The notes: generated from the letters alone by a model not told the origin. 64,000 bases of DNA from Planococcus plakortidis (GCF_001687605.2 NZ_CP016539.2:3006501-3070500), one strand, 5' to 3'. Counted from the first letter of the stretch, positions 36,886-46,808 are shown. Translations and numbers: made by a program.

Positions 36886-37413
36886 ATGAAACTTGAAATC
36901 TTTCAGCCGACTATCGAACAAAAGCATGTATTGCAAAACTTGATGGAACTGTATCAATACGACTTCTCCGAGTTCGAATCTGAAGATGTGGATGAAAACG
37001 GTTTGTTTGGCTACAAGTACCTGGATTACTATTGGACAATTCCTACGCATTTCCCGTTCCTAATCAAGGTGGATGGAAACCTTGCCGGATTTGCATTGGT
37101 GCGCGAGATAGCGTCTGAGGATTCAAGTTGTTCTTCCTATTTAAAGATATGCGAATTTTTCATCATGAAAAAATACCGGAAGGAAGGTATCGGCAAGCAA
37201 GCCGCATTTCAACTTTTTGACCTGTTTCAAGGGGTCTGGGAAGTGGCTGAGCTCGAAACCAACCTTCCCGCACAGAAGTTTTGGCGAAAAACCATATCTG
37301 AATATACAAATAACGAGTACGTGGAAATCAAACGCGATCATTGGCCTGGGCCAATTCAGCGGTTTGTTTCAGCGAAATATTTGCCTCTTCAATCACTAAC
37401 TCTTTTACTATAA
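36886..37413 (+). CDS. GNAT-family N-acetyltransferase
   Basis: The protein has 175 residues. 'LAGFALVREI', 'YLKICEFFIMKKYRKEGIGKQAAFQLFDLF' with the R/K-x-x-G-I-G acetyl-CoA loop, and 'LETNLPAQKFWRKTISEYTN' define the GNAT fold. The N-terminal 'LYQYDFSEFESEDVDENGLFGYKYLDYYW' is typical of a subgroup of uncharacterised Bacillus acetyltransferases. GGAGGAAGGAAC precedes the ATG. It stands alone in the module to the right of dif-like site D. Confidence 0.85.
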   Translation: MKLEIFQPTIEQKHVLQNLMELYQYDFSEFESEDVDENGLFGYKYLDYYWTIPTHFPFLIKVDGNLAGFALVREIASEDSSCSSYLKICEFFIMKKYRKEGIGKQAAFQLFDLFQGVWEVAELETNLPAQKFWRKTISEYTNNEYVEIKRDHWPGPIQRFVSAKYLPLQSLTLLL

Positions 37414-37515
37414 AGAAGAATAAACTTTGGTTTATATTCCTCTCAGTCTGTATTCGGCCTCGACTAAAATGACTGCCAGTTACCTTTATACCGCATTGTA
37501 AAGATTTATTTGTGT

Positions 37516-37955
37516 AAGCTGATGCAGAAGGTCCCGAGACGTATGAAGAAAATTACGAGGAACTGATTATCGAGCTGCAGCAAGTGGCTGAATCCGATCA
37601 AGCACTAGGCAGCAACACAGAAAACATGACATTTTTCGTTTCCTATGATGCTTTTGGCTATATAACGGACACATACGGATTTGAACACGTTCCGGTTGCC
37701 GGGTTGAATAGCCAAGATGAGCATTCGCAGAAAGATTTGACGGCCATCGTGGACTTGGCAAAAGAGAAGAACATCGAACACATTGCGTTTGAGTAAAACG
37801 TGTCTTCCAAGCTGCCTGAAGTGGTTCAGAATGAAGTCGGAGCTGTGGAGCTTCATAACCTAAGCGTTCTCATTCCGGAAAATGAAGACGACAACGAAAC
37901 CTACTTCACTTTGATGGAAAAGAACCTGAAAACTTTAGAAACGATGCTAAAATAA
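37516..37955 (+). pseudogene. C-terminal remnant of a zinc/metal ABC-transporter binding protein
   Basis: The open frame (ADAEGPETYEENYEELI...) has a stop just before it and no start, so the N-terminal half is missing. 'MTFFVSYDAFGYITDTYGFEHVPVAGLNSQDEHSQKDLTAIVDLAKEKNIEHIAFE' is the C-lobe of ZnuA/AdcA-type proteins, with the metal-ligand region. A TAA after IAFE, where the family usually has Gln, interrupts it. In frame it continues 'NVSSKLPEVVQNEVG' to 'LKTLETMLK'. It is both truncated and interrupted, so it cannot be functional. Confidence 0.8.
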
Positions 37956-37956
37956 C

Positions 37957-37990
37957 AAAAACACCGCGATGATGAATCGCGGTGTTTTTT
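37957..37990. terminator. Bidirectional terminator
   Basis: AAAAACACCGCGA pairs with TCGCGGTGTTTTT around a 7-base loop. Confidence 0.85.
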
Positions 37991-38055
37991 GATGTCCAAA
38001 CTAATTTTGATTAGAAGCCTATAGAGGAATGTTCGATCTGTATTTATAACTATAT

Positions 38056-39954
38056 TCACTGTCCTTGCAGGGCTGGATGCTTATCTCGGTTCTTGGCTGC
38101 CTCTCCCTTTTCCTCGTCCAGAAAATACTGCTCGTACCAAATGCAGAAGCTATAGATTGTCCAAATATACCGCGCATGATTTTCCTCATTGTTATAATGC
38201 CGTTCGAGGTACTGCAAGAGTTTCTCCTGATTGAAAAACTCTTGCACATATCCTTGCTGAAAAGTCGAATGAATCATTTTGTAGAACTTTTCTTCTCTCA
38301 TCCAGTGGCGGATCGGCACGGGAAACCCTAACTTTTTCCGCTTGGCCCAGTCTTCTGGAAGATTTTTCAGGGCTGCTTCCCGCAAAGCAACTTTCGACTT
38401 GCCATAATCGACCCGCATGCTTTCCGGCAATTGCCTTGCCGTTTCAAATACCTTCTTGTCCAAGAACGGCACACGCAACTCAATCGAATGGGCCATACTC
38501 ATCTTATCTGCTTTCAGAAGGATAGCTCGAGGCAACCACAACTCCAAATCAAGCGCCTGCATTTTATCCGTTTCATTGTAATAATTCATTTTCGAATACT
38601 GCGGGTCCACCACTTCCTGTACAGAAGGGCCAGCTTGATAGTCGGTTTTCAAAATTCCAAGCGCATCTTTCTCACTCCACACAAGCGCATGGCCAATGAA
38701 ACGCTCTTCAATCGGCTGGATGGCTTTTTGGAAAAACTTTCGATACGGGTTTGATTGCGGCAAGGCATTCGATACTTGTGCAAGCGTATGTTGGACAGCT
38801 TTCGGCAATCGCCGGTACGAATTCAGCTTTTTAGAAGGCTGATACCATTCGTATCCCCCGAATAATTCATCCGCCCCTTCACCAGATAAAATAACGGTCA
38901 CGTCTTTGCTGGCCATTTCATTCAAAAAGTACAATGGAATAATCGACGGATCGGAATGCGGCTCGTCCATATGCCATTGGATTTGGGGAAAGACGTCAAA
39001 ACTTTCCTGCGCACTTACATATCGCTGTTCGATTTCGACTCCCAGCTGCCCTGCTAAATCCACAGCCAGTTTGGTCTCATCAAACATATCTTCATAATCC
39101 TCAAATCCCACGGTAAAGGATTTTTGTGGCTTCAGCAAAGAGGTGATGTAGCTCGAGTCGATCCCACCTGATAAAAAAGATCCTACCGGAACATCGCTTA
39201 CTCTATGCGCGTCGACAGATTCGGCGACAGCTTGCTGGATGTCTTCGATGTATTCCCCGTAACTTTTACGTTGTTCCTTAAATTCACAGGAGAAATAAGC
39301 GACCGTACGGGTCTCTTCACCTTTTTCCATCACGAGATAAGTTCCTGGCTGCACACGATATACGCCTTCAAAAAATGTCTCTTCCATCACCGAGTACTGG
39401 AAAGTTAAATAGGGTTTTAACGCCCGTTTGTTCAGCTTTTTCACAAATCCTGGATGCTCCATGAACGATTTGATCTCAGAAGCGAACAAGAATGAGCCAT
39501 CGGAGGTTTTTGTGTAATATAAAGGCTTAATCCCAAATGGGTCCCTTGCGGCAATGAACTTTCCGCTCGGTTTATCCCAAATTAGAATCGCGAACATACC
39601 GCGTAATTTCCCGATAATGTTCTCCCCGAAATGCAGATATCCCTTCAACAGCACCTCAGTATCGGAAGTCGTTGAAAATTCAAATCCCAGTTCCATCAAT
39701 TCTGTCCGGATTTCACGGAAATTGTAAATTTCCCCGTTAAATACAAGGACCACCTCTTCAGCTTCCAATGGCTGATTGGCAGCACTTCGTAAATCCAATA
39801 TGCTCAATCTGGCGAATCCTAGCCCAACTTGACCATCACTGTACACTGATTGGTTATCCGGCCCACGATGGACAATCGGGTCCAACATAGCATTCAGCAC
39901 AGTTTCGTCATTAGCCCCCGGAGAACCAGGAATAACCCCTATAAATCCACACAT
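38056..39954 (-). CDS. Asparagine synthase (glutamine-hydrolysing), AsnO/AsnB type
   Basis: MCGFIGVIPG puts the catalytic Cys at position 2 of a class II glutamine amidotransferase domain (about 1-210, 'IVHRGPDNQS', 'FNGEIYNFREIR', 'SDTEVLLKGY'). A synthetase domain with the ATP-binding loop LSGGIDSS (near residue 255) and 'LSGEGADELFGGYEW' follows. At 632 residues it has the AsnO length. Members either make asparagine or, like B. subtilis AsnB, amidate peptidoglycan diaminopimelate. The ATG after GGGGAGATGTAGT was chosen so that Cys2 becomes N-terminal. A second, interrupted copy lies at 56496. Confidence 0.9.
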   Translation of the reverse strand: MCGFIGVIPGSPGANDETVLNAMLDPIVHRGPDNQSVYSDGQVGLGFARLSILDLRSAANQPLEAEEVVLVFNGEIYNFREIRTELMELGFEFSTTSDTEVLLKGYLHFGENIIGKLRGMFAILIWDKPSGKFIAARDPFGIKPLYYTKTSDGSFLFASEIKSFMEHPGFVKKLNKRALKPYLTFQYSVMEETFFEGVYRVQPGTYLVMEKGEETRTVAYFSCEFKEQRKSYGEYIEDIQQAVAESVDAHRVSDVPVGSFLSGGIDSSYITSLLKPQKSFTVGFEDYEDMFDETKLAVDLAGQLGVEIEQRYVSAQESFDVFPQIQWHMDEPHSDPSIIPLYFLNEMASKDVTVILSGEGADELFGGYEWYQPSKKLNSYRRLPKAVQHTLAQVSNALPQSNPYRKFFQKAIQPIEERFIGHALVWSEKDALGILKTDYQAGPSVQEVVDPQYSKMNYYNETDKMQALDLELWLPRAILLKADKMSMAHSIELRVPFLDKKVFETARQLPESMRVDYGKSKVALREAALKNLPEDWAKRKKLGFPVPIRHWMREEKFYKMIHSTFQQGYVQEFFNQEKLLQYLERHYNNEENHARYIWTIYSFCIWYEQYFLDEEKGEAAKNRDKHPALQGQ

Positions 39955-40057
39955 ACTACATCTCCCCATTTCCATTTCGTTACACATGAGTATAGAAATG
40001 AATTATGGAGAAGATATGGAGAGTAATTGCTGATTTATGACCACCAAGAGCTTAGTT

Positions 40058-41461
40058 CTACATATCCTGATTTTCGATGCTGTATGGAAGCGTCACAATA
40101 AACCTTGTTCCTTTGTTTTCTTCACTTTCCATTTGAATGGCACCTGAAATTTGTTTGGCCAGTTCAGAGGCTATAGCCAGGCCAAGCCCAGTCCCGCCGG
40201 TCGCACGGGATCGAGATTTGTCCACGCGGTAAAACCGGTCGAATATTAGAGACTGATCACTTTTCGGTATTCCTGCCCCCGTATCTTCGACAATGAATTC
40301 AATATGTTCCTCCTTCATCTCGACTTGCAGGTTGACCCATCCCTGTTCTGTATAATTGATTGCGTTCTCCAGCAGATTCAACAAAATCTGTTCGAGCTTC
40401 ATGCCATCCGTAAAGAATGCATGGTCGTTCCCATTTAACTGTACATTTGCAGCCAAACCTTTTTCGGCAGCTTTCAGTTTCATTTTCGCATGCAAGGATT
40501 GGATAAAATCTTCCATGTCCACTTCTTGGATTTGAAGCGTGTATTCCCCTTCTTCCATTTTTGATAAAGCGAATAACTCCTGGATCAATTTCGCAAGTCT
40601 TGATGCTTCCCCTTCAATGACCGATGCATAACGGCCCAGCTCTTCGGGTGTTTCGTACTTTCCTTGTTTAATAAGGTTTGCATAGCCAATCAGATAGGAA
40701 GTCGGGGTTCTCAATTCGTGAGAAATATTCGCTAAAAATTCACTTCGGGTTTTCCGGTAATTATTCAGCTCCACACTCAAATCGTTGATGGCACTGCCCA
40801 AAGAGCCAAGTTCATCTTGGCTGTTCACTTCCACACGTGTAGTTAAATTGCCTTTTGCAATTTCGCGTGTCGCTTTCTCCATTTTGACCAATGGCCTGGA
40901 TAAATACCAAACAATGAAAAATGTATAACCTATGGCGATCAGGACAGTCGCTGCGATTGCCCGAAACATCCAGTCTCGTACGTTGTGCATCTTATTGTGC
41001 AGCTCATCAATGGAAGAAAAAATTATGACTCCCCCTTCAAAGGCCTCATCGTTGAAAATTGGCTCGATAAAATAATAAAAGTTTTCTTCAGTATCTGAGT
41101 TATAACGTTCGCCTTCTACAGTTTCCCCATTTTGCAGCTGAGCTATCCATTCATCCGGAAGATGGTTCCCTTCATTGAACTCCATAATATTGCCATGCGT
41201 GATGTGTCCGTTCTGGTTTAAAAAAATCACTTCATGTTCGAAGAAAAGATTCAAGTGATGATAGATTTCTTCAGGAGATTGATTTTTTTCTATCCATTCG
41301 ACTTCCAGGCTTTGGGCGAGAGACTTGACATTATCGTTTAGGTAGATGGAATAGACATTCAGGAATATCCGGTCAATCAAGAATGCAAACGGAATCAGTA
41401 TGCTCAAGAAAAGGACCATGATCAGCAAACCCAGCTTTAATACAATCCCTTTACGCCTCAT
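40058..41461 (-). CDS. Sensor histidine kinase
   Basis: The 467 residues show a membrane helix (about 9-30), an extracellular domain (about 31-165), a second helix (about 167-187), HAMP ('LVKMEKATREIAKGNLTTRVEV'), HisKA 'SEFLANISHELRTPTSYLIGYA' with the phosphoacceptor His, and HATPase with 'NLLENAINYTEQG', 'EDTGAGIPKSD' and 'GGTGLGLAIAS'. It overlaps the response regulator by 11 bases. The external signal is unknown. The membrane topology resembles copper- and cell-wall-sensing kinases, but the context (asparagine synthase, MATE pump) does not decide. Confidence 0.92.
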   Translation of the reverse strand: MRRKGIVLKLGLLIMVLFLSILIPFAFLIDRIFLNVYSIYLNDNVKSLAQSLEVEWIEKNQSPEEIYHHLNLFFEHEVIFLNQNGHITHGNIMEFNEGNHLPDEWIAQLQNGETVEGERYNSDTEENFYYFIEPIFNDEAFEGGVIIFSSIDELHNKMHNVRDWMFRAIAATVLIAIGYTFFIVWYLSRPLVKMEKATREIAKGNLTTRVEVNSQDELGSLGSAINDLSVELNNYRKTRSEFLANISHELRTPTSYLIGYANLIKQGKYETPEELGRYASVIEGEASRLAKLIQELFALSKMEEGEYTLQIQEVDMEDFIQSLHAKMKLKAAEKGLAANVQLNGNDHAFFTDGMKLEQILLNLLENAINYTEQGWVNLQVEMKEEHIEFIVEDTGAGIPKSDQSLIFDRFYRVDKSRSRATGGTGLGLAIASELAKQISGAIQMESEENKGTRFIVTLPYSIENQDM

Positions 41462-42161
41462 CTGCCGTTTCCTTCAAGTCCACTTGATAGCCTAAGCCCC
41501 AGACTGTCTTAATGACGGCTAGTTTCGGCTGAAGCTTCCTGAATTTTAGCCGGATGTTCTTGATGTGCGAATCGATGGCCCTTACATCCCGGATTTCTGA
41601 ATAATCCCATACCAAATCGAGCATTTCTTCGCGTGTGAAGATTTTGTTCGGCGATCCTGTGAGCAATTCAATGATGGCGTACTCTTTCGCCGTAAGCTCC
41701 ATTTTCTGTCCACAGAAAACTACTTGTTTATCCTGTTTATTGACGACTAATTTTTTATCCTTTAACACAATGATTAAATCATCAGCTACATTTCTTTCAA
41801 CCTGAGCACTTCTTCTTAACAAGGCATAGACGCGTGCTTTTAATTCTTCGAAATCGAAAGGCTTCACTAAATAATCATCTGCCCCTAGCTGAAGTCCTTT
41901 AACCCGATCTTCAACAGCAGATCGTGCCGTCAACATGAGGATGGGCATGGTGGAGTTGCGCCTGATTTCTTTACACACTTCAAACCCGCCCATGAAAGGA
42001 ATCATGATATCCAATACCAATAAATCAAAAGACTGGTCTTTTGTTATCTGCAGCGCCTGAGCGCCGTCATAGGCAAACACCAGATCGAACTCGCTTTCGA
42101 GATGAATACGGATAAGGTCACACATCAATTTCTCATCTTCCACTACCAGAATGCGCTTCAT
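41451..42161 (-). CDS. OmpR-family response regulator
   Basis: The receiver (about 1-118) has 'ILVVEDEKLM', 'LLVLDIMIPFMGG' with the phosphoacceptor Asp, 'MLTARSA' and 'YLVKPFDF'. The winged-helix DNA-binding domain (about 140-232) has 'ELTAKEYAIIELL', 'IFTREEMLDLVWDY' and 'RAIDSHIKNIRLKFRK'. AAAGGAAGAAGCG precedes the ATG. It is the partner of the kinase immediately downstream. The 158-base gap to the decayed MATE gene holds no clear operator. Confidence 0.93.
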   Translation of the reverse strand: MKRILVVEDEKLMCDLIRIHLESEFDLVFAYDGAQALQITKDQSFDLLVLDIMIPFMGGFEVCKEIRRNSTMPILMLTARSAVEDRVKGLQLGADDYLVKPFDFEELKARVYALLRRSAQVERNVADDLIIVLKDKKLVVNKQDKQVVFCGQKMELTAKEYAIIELLTGSPNKIFTREEMLDLVWDYSEIRDVRAIDSHIKNIRLKFRKLQPKLAVIKTVWGLGYQVDLKETADEA

Positions 42162-42319
42162 TCGCTTCTTCCTTTCCCACTAACACGGGGCCTTAACACG
42201 TTTGCCGCGAAAACCGCCTGATCATGATAAATCCCGTGTTTCAAGTGAAGTACGTAATTTTACTCAGAATAACATATTCCTTAAAATACATTGCGGTTTG
42301 TAATAAAGCTGATTACATA

Positions 42320-43706
42320 TTAGTTGAATATATTCTCGTCACGATCCTGTTCTAGCTTTATCTTTTGCATGGCTTGTGACTTAAACCTGAAGAATAAGTA
42401 GACCGCACGCAAAGCAATGTCCGCCGCAATCGCCAGCCAAATTCCTGCAATCCCCATTTCTAGATATATGCCGAGAAAATAAATACCCACTATCCGGACT
42501 GCCCACATGCCGATTGCTGTGCTGTACATCGGCGACTTCGTATCTCCCAATCCCTGCAACGCCCCTGTTAAAATCAACCCTATAGCTAGCGCAGGCTGAG
42601 CAAAAGCATCAATGCGAAGAGCAATAGCAACCATTTCTATCGCTTCAGGATCTTTTGTAAACCACGAGGCATACCACGGAGCCCAGATGAACATCGCAAG
42701 ACCGATAAAACTCATAAAAACCACTCCGATTGCAGCTGTCAAAATACCATAGCGATAAGCTTCACGCCAATTTCCAGCACCCCAACTATGTCCGACCAAA
42801 GTTGTCGCGGCCAGCGCCAGCCCATACCCTGGCATATAAGAAAACATCTCAATATTTCCTGCGATGGTGTGGGCAGCAAATGTCTTTGTCCCAATCACTA
42901 CAATTAAGCCAAAATAAACAACTTGGCCAAGCCGCATAATCATTCTTTCCACAGCAGCCGGAATGGCTAAATAAATCATTTCCTTTGTATTTTTGTCCCA
43001 TGAAAATAAGGTGCCGAGCGAAATAGCCAGAACGGATTTCTTCAAATAACGCCACAGTAGCCACGTTCCGACCGCTCGGACGAGAAGTGTAGACCATGCG
43101 GCCCCTTCAACCCCCCATCCATTCCACTCCCCCATACCGAAAATCAATACATAATTTAGTGGGATATGGATGATATTGATTATCCACGCAACTTTCATTG
43201 GGCTTTTGGTATCGCCCCCGCCCTAAGTATGCTGCTAAGTACAGTCATCCAAGCAAGAAACAACGCACCGCCCCCACCACCTTCAAATAAACGGATCCTA
43301 TTTGGACCACATTTTCTTCAGCACCGAATAAAGACATAAAAAACTCTGAACCAAACCAGGTCAGGATACTTAATATTATCGCTACTACCGTGGCAAACCC
43401 GAGCGATTCCTGTGCAACTTTCCTTGCACCTCCAAGATTACCGGCTCCCAATTTCCGGGCAACAAGCGAAGAAGTTCCCACTCCTAAAGCCATAAAGAGT
43501 GCCAAATAGATGGCCAGCACAGCACCAGCTATTCCTACCGCTGTAACTTCCTGCAGCCCGATCCGCGCAATGAACAATGTGTCGACAAAGCCAACCACCG
43601 TCTGCAAAACATATTCCACCATCGCCGGCACTGCCAGCAACAAGATGATTTTGATTTTCTCGCTATTCGATTTAGGTTCACTCAATTCGTCCATAGGTTT
43701 CACCAC
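42320..43706 (-). pseudogene. MATE-family efflux pump, two frameshifts
   Basis: Compared with the intact MATE protein at 62233, this gene reads 'IKIILLLAVPAMVEYVLQTVVGFVDTLF' to 'GSVYLKVVG', then leaves frame near 43262 within a GGGGG run. It continues GGALFLAWMTVLSSILRAG in the next frame, shifts again at a second GGGGG run near 43219, and resumes 'DTKSPMKVAWIINIIHIPLNYVLIFGMGEW' to the end. Each break is repaired by one extra G. The full length would be about 462 residues with 12 helices, an Na+ or H+ coupled drug exporter. The start is probably one of two adjacent GTG codons after GGGAAGATGAA. Confidence 0.8.
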
Positions 43707-43870
43707 TTCATCTTCCCTTCGAGCTACTAATACCATTATGGACTCGAACAAAGTAAAGTGAAAATTCTTTTTATTCAAATTGTACTTTTTTCTATTAATA
43801 CGCTGGTTATTATCAAAAGTCACAGTCTCAGAGTGTTCACAAAGGTTAACTTCATAAACGAAAAAGAAAA

Positions 43871-43890
43871 GGAACTTCAAATGAAGTTCC
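43871..43890 (-). terminator. Hairpin beside dif-like site E, possible terminator
   Basis: GGAACTTC-AAAT-GAAGTTCC, with the minus strand continuing TTTTCTTTTTC. It could end transcription from the copper operon and directly abuts site E. Confidence 0.5.
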
Positions 43891-43891
43891 T

Positions 43892-43919
43892 TCTTCCGAT
43901 AATTTTTCATATGTTAACT
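43892..43919. other. dif-like site E
   Basis: Left arm TCTTCCGATAA, centre TTTTTC, right arm ATATGTTAACT. The right arm differs from site C at one base, and the left arm differs from A and C at one base. The orientation is the same as all others. It separates the MATE module from the copper ATPase. The remaining bases 43920-44056 show no gene. Confidence 0.65.
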
Positions 43920-44056
43920 ATAAAAATATATTTAATTATCCAAAGTCTTCAAACCTCCGTTTGACTTTAACCTAATACAAAACTGTGCCCCCAAGGTTAA
44001 AGAAAATTCAACTTTTGGGAGGCAGTACTTTTCGTGTACGACAATTAAACACGGTG

Positions 44057-46195
44057 TTAAACAGCTCTATTTCTTAGTTTCAATGTCATCGCATTGATAG
44101 CCACGATAACCGTGGACACGGACATCAGAACTGCTCCTGCGGCAGGAGCCAACGTAATCCCAATGGAGGCTAGAACACCCGCCGCTATGGGAATGGCAAT
44201 AAAGTTATAACCGGCTCCCCACACGAGGTTCTGTTTCATTTTACTGGTTGTTTTATTGGCCAATTCGATAAAGGATTCAATATCGCCTGGATCCGACTGA
44301 GTCAAAATCACATCAGCGGAATCGATGGCGACTTGAGTTCCGGCACCGACTGCTATCCCAACGTCTGCTATTGCAAGGGATGGTGCATCGTTGACGCCAT
44401 CGCCGACCATGATAACCGTTTGTCCATTATTTTTCAGTGATTCCACTAAATCATATTTATCTTGCGGTAATTGATTGGCTCTGTATTCAATGCCCAGTTC
44501 CTCTGCTACTCCTTGGGCAGCCGTTTCATTGTCACCTGTAGCCATAATCGGTTTTATATTGTAATGCTTCAATGCCTGTATCAGCGTTCTGCTCGTTTCT
44601 TTCAATTCATCGCCTAATGCGACCGTACCGATCGGATTCCCGTCCTCAACTAGTATACTTAATGTTGCCCCTTTGGGAACATCCACCGCTACATCTCTTC
44701 CAAGTGCCTTTTGGCTGATCAATTCGTATTTGCGGCCATTGGCGTTTCCTTCTATACCCGCACCCGACACAACATCAATCGAATCAAAGTGGACAGGCTG
44801 AATCCCTTGTTTCTCAGCGTATTGGACGATTGACTGGGCGATTGGGTGGCTGGACCCGCCTTCAATCCCTGCCATTAACGCCGCGATTTCGGCTTCGGTA
44901 TGTTGACCATCCAGTGTTTCCATGTTCAAAACTTTAAATTCGCCAGTAGTCAATGTACCCGTTTTATCCAGTATCATTACATCAGCCTTAGTTGCCAGCT
45001 CCAATGCTTCGCGGTCTTTCACCAACAGCCCGCGGCTTGCACCTAAACTGGTGCTTCGTGCAATAACCAGCGGAATGGCAAGGCCGAGAGCGTGTGGACA
45101 TGCAATGACTAATGTCGTAACCGTAAAAAGAACAGCGGTTTGAATGTCAGCAATGTACAGCCAAACGACAAAAGCGAGGAAAGCCGTCGCAATGGCGATA
45201 TAAAACAGCCAGCCGGCTACTTTTTGAGCCAGATTTTCAGCTCTTGAAGGTTGATCCTGCGCCTGGCTTATCAGGGTTTGTACTTGGGAAATGAACGATT
45301 GGTCGCCGGTTTCCTGTACTTCAAGATATAAGATGCCTGCACCGTTCGTGGAACCGCCGATCACTTTGTCTCCGGCTCCTTTTTCAATGGGTTTAGATTC
45401 CCCCGTCAGCAAAGCTTCATTGATCCGCGAGGTGCCTCTTTTGATGATGCCATCGGCAGGGACGTTTTCTCCGGCCTGAACCCGTACAAGGTCTCCGACT
45501 TTCAGCTCATTTACGGGACGCGTCTCGATCGAATCATTTTTCAATACCACATGTGCATCTTTCGGCACCAATTCGGCGAGCGATTTTTGCGCGTCTCCTG
45601 CTTCTCCGACAGCCTTCATTTCGATCCAGTGTCCAAGGAGCATGATCAACAGCAAGGACGCGAATTCAAAGAAGAAATCCATGATGTGATCGCCGGTTAC
45701 GTAGCGTACCAGCACGGCGTAAATGCTGTACAAATAGGAAACGGATATCCCTAATGAAATAAGGGCCATCATGCCCGGTGCTTTTTCCTTAAATTCAGCG
45801 ATTGCACCTTGATAGAAGGGTTTTCCGCCATAAACCAATAAGATAGTTGCTAATACAGCGACAACAATGTCCGAGTAAGGGAAGGTGAATTGAAAGGGAA
45901 GCCGAACGTCCATCATCGGCGATAATAACAAAATGACAATGCCCAAGGGCAGCGACTTCAGAAAAATTTCTTTGAAGTTTCCGTGGTGGTGATGTTCATG
46001 TCCACTGTGATCATGGCTACTATGATTGTGATGGGCATGATCATTATGAATTTTGGCAGGATTGCTGTCGTCTTGAATGCCTTCTTTCACTTGGTCTTCA
46101 TGGTACGAATGCCCAACATGTTTGGAATGATCCATTTTACTGTGATCTACCTGTTCGTCTTGATGGTGGTGATGGTCTTTATCATTTTTAGCCAT
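44057..46195 (-). CDS. copB: Copper-translocating P-type ATPase, CopB type
   Basis: A very His-rich N-terminus (about 1-75: HHHHQDEQ, HNHSSHDHSGHEHHHH) precedes a P1B ATPase core. The CPH motif in 'VIACPHALGLAIPLV' (CopB class), phosphorylation 'MILDKTGTLTTGE', 'GGSSHPIAQSI', 'MATGDNETAA' and 'MVGDGVNDAPSLAIADVG' are all intact. There is no Cys-type heavy-metal-binding domain. It exports copper or silver across the membrane. It lies 137 bases after copZ on the same strand, with a CsoR-like operator between. AGGAGGCGC precedes the ATG. The length of 712 is typical. Confidence 0.94.
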   Translation of the reverse strand: MAKNDKDHHHHQDEQVDHSKMDHSKHVGHSYHEDQVKEGIQDDSNPAKIHNDHAHHNHSSHDHSGHEHHHHGNFKEIFLKSLPLGIVILLLSPMMDVRLPFQFTFPYSDIVVAVLATILLVYGGKPFYQGAIAEFKEKAPGMMALISLGISVSYLYSIYAVLVRYVTGDHIMDFFFEFASLLLIMLLGHWIEMKAVGEAGDAQKSLAELVPKDAHVVLKNDSIETRPVNELKVGDLVRVQAGENVPADGIIKRGTSRINEALLTGESKPIEKGAGDKVIGGSTNGAGILYLEVQETGDQSFISQVQTLISQAQDQPSRAENLAQKVAGWLFYIAIATAFLAFVVWLYIADIQTAVLFTVTTLVIACPHALGLAIPLVIARSTSLGASRGLLVKDREALELATKADVMILDKTGTLTTGEFKVLNMETLDGQHTEAEIAALMAGIEGGSSHPIAQSIVQYAEKQGIQPVHFDSIDVVSGAGIEGNANGRKYELISQKALGRDVAVDVPKGATLSILVEDGNPIGTVALGDELKETSRTLIQALKHYNIKPIMATGDNETAAQGVAEELGIEYRANQLPQDKYDLVESLKNNGQTVIMVGDGVNDAPSLAIADVGIAVGAGTQVAIDSADVILTQSDPGDIESFIELANKTTSKMKQNLVWGAGYNFIAIPIAAGVLASIGITLAPAAGAVLMSVSTVIVAINAMTLKLRNRAV

Positions 46196-46275
46196 TCAGT
46201 GCGCCTCCTCCAAACTAGTGGTTCTTATCCTATTTAACCCTATTTACATTCTTAACATTCACAAAGTTCTTGCCG

Positions 46276-46299
46276 AATATACCACGCGGGGGTATATTT
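46276..46299. promoter_or_regulatory. CsoR-like copper operator between copZ and copB
   Basis: AATATACC and GGTATATT arms surround a GC-rich ACGCGGG centre. This resembles CsoR sites (TACC...GGGGTA). A related site precedes copZ at 46575. Confidence 0.55.
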
Positions 46300-46332
46300 C
46301 ATTTAAAAGTAAAGAGTGCTGTGAAAGCACCC

Positions 46333-46536
46333 TTATACGACGTCATACCCTTGTTCTTCAATCGCTTTCTGAATTTCGTTTAATGATGTCTTGGCAGTAT
46401 CATAGTCTACTGCCACTTCGCCTTTTTTAAGATCAACTGTCACAGATGAAATCCCTTCGAGTTCACCGACGCCTGTTTCAACCGAGTTTGCACAGTGGCC
46501 GCAGGACATACCTTGTACTTTTAATGTTTCAATCAT
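46333..46536 (-). CDS. copZ: Copper chaperone CopZ
   Basis: The 67 residues form one heavy-metal-associated domain with 'GMSCGHC' (MxCxxC) near residues 9-15 and the typical 'VTVDLKKGEVAVDYD' strand. It delivers Cu(I) to P-type ATPases and to CsoR. AGGAGGAATAATA precedes the ATG. It is upstream of copB on the same strand. Confidence 0.95.
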   Translation of the reverse strand: MIETLKVQGMSCGHCANSVETGVGELEGISSVTVDLKKGEVAVDYDTAKTSLNEIQKAIEEQGYDVV

Positions 46537-46574
46537 TATTATTCCTCCTAAAGTAATATTTCCTTAAACTTAAC

Positions 46575-46591
46575 ATACCCATATAGGGTAT
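46575..46591. promoter_or_regulatory. CsoR-like copper operator upstream of copZ
   Basis: ATACCC, 5 bases, GGGTAT. It lies about 40 bases upstream of copZ. The arms match the second site at 46276. Confidence 0.6.
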
Positions 46592-46808
46592 ATCAAGTGT
46601 TTAGTATCATTTTACTTTATCGCTGTTTCCATGACTCTAATTTAGAAGTTCACAATGACCCCCCAAAAAAACCGCACCATTGATTTTAATATTTGATTAC
46701 TTGTCTATAAAATGTGCAGTTTCTATGGAGTTTCGGTATTTCTGTTTAGTTTGGAAAGGAGAGGGAAATCCAGTAAATGAAGCAAAAATAAGAAATGGAG
46801 GTTTTAAC

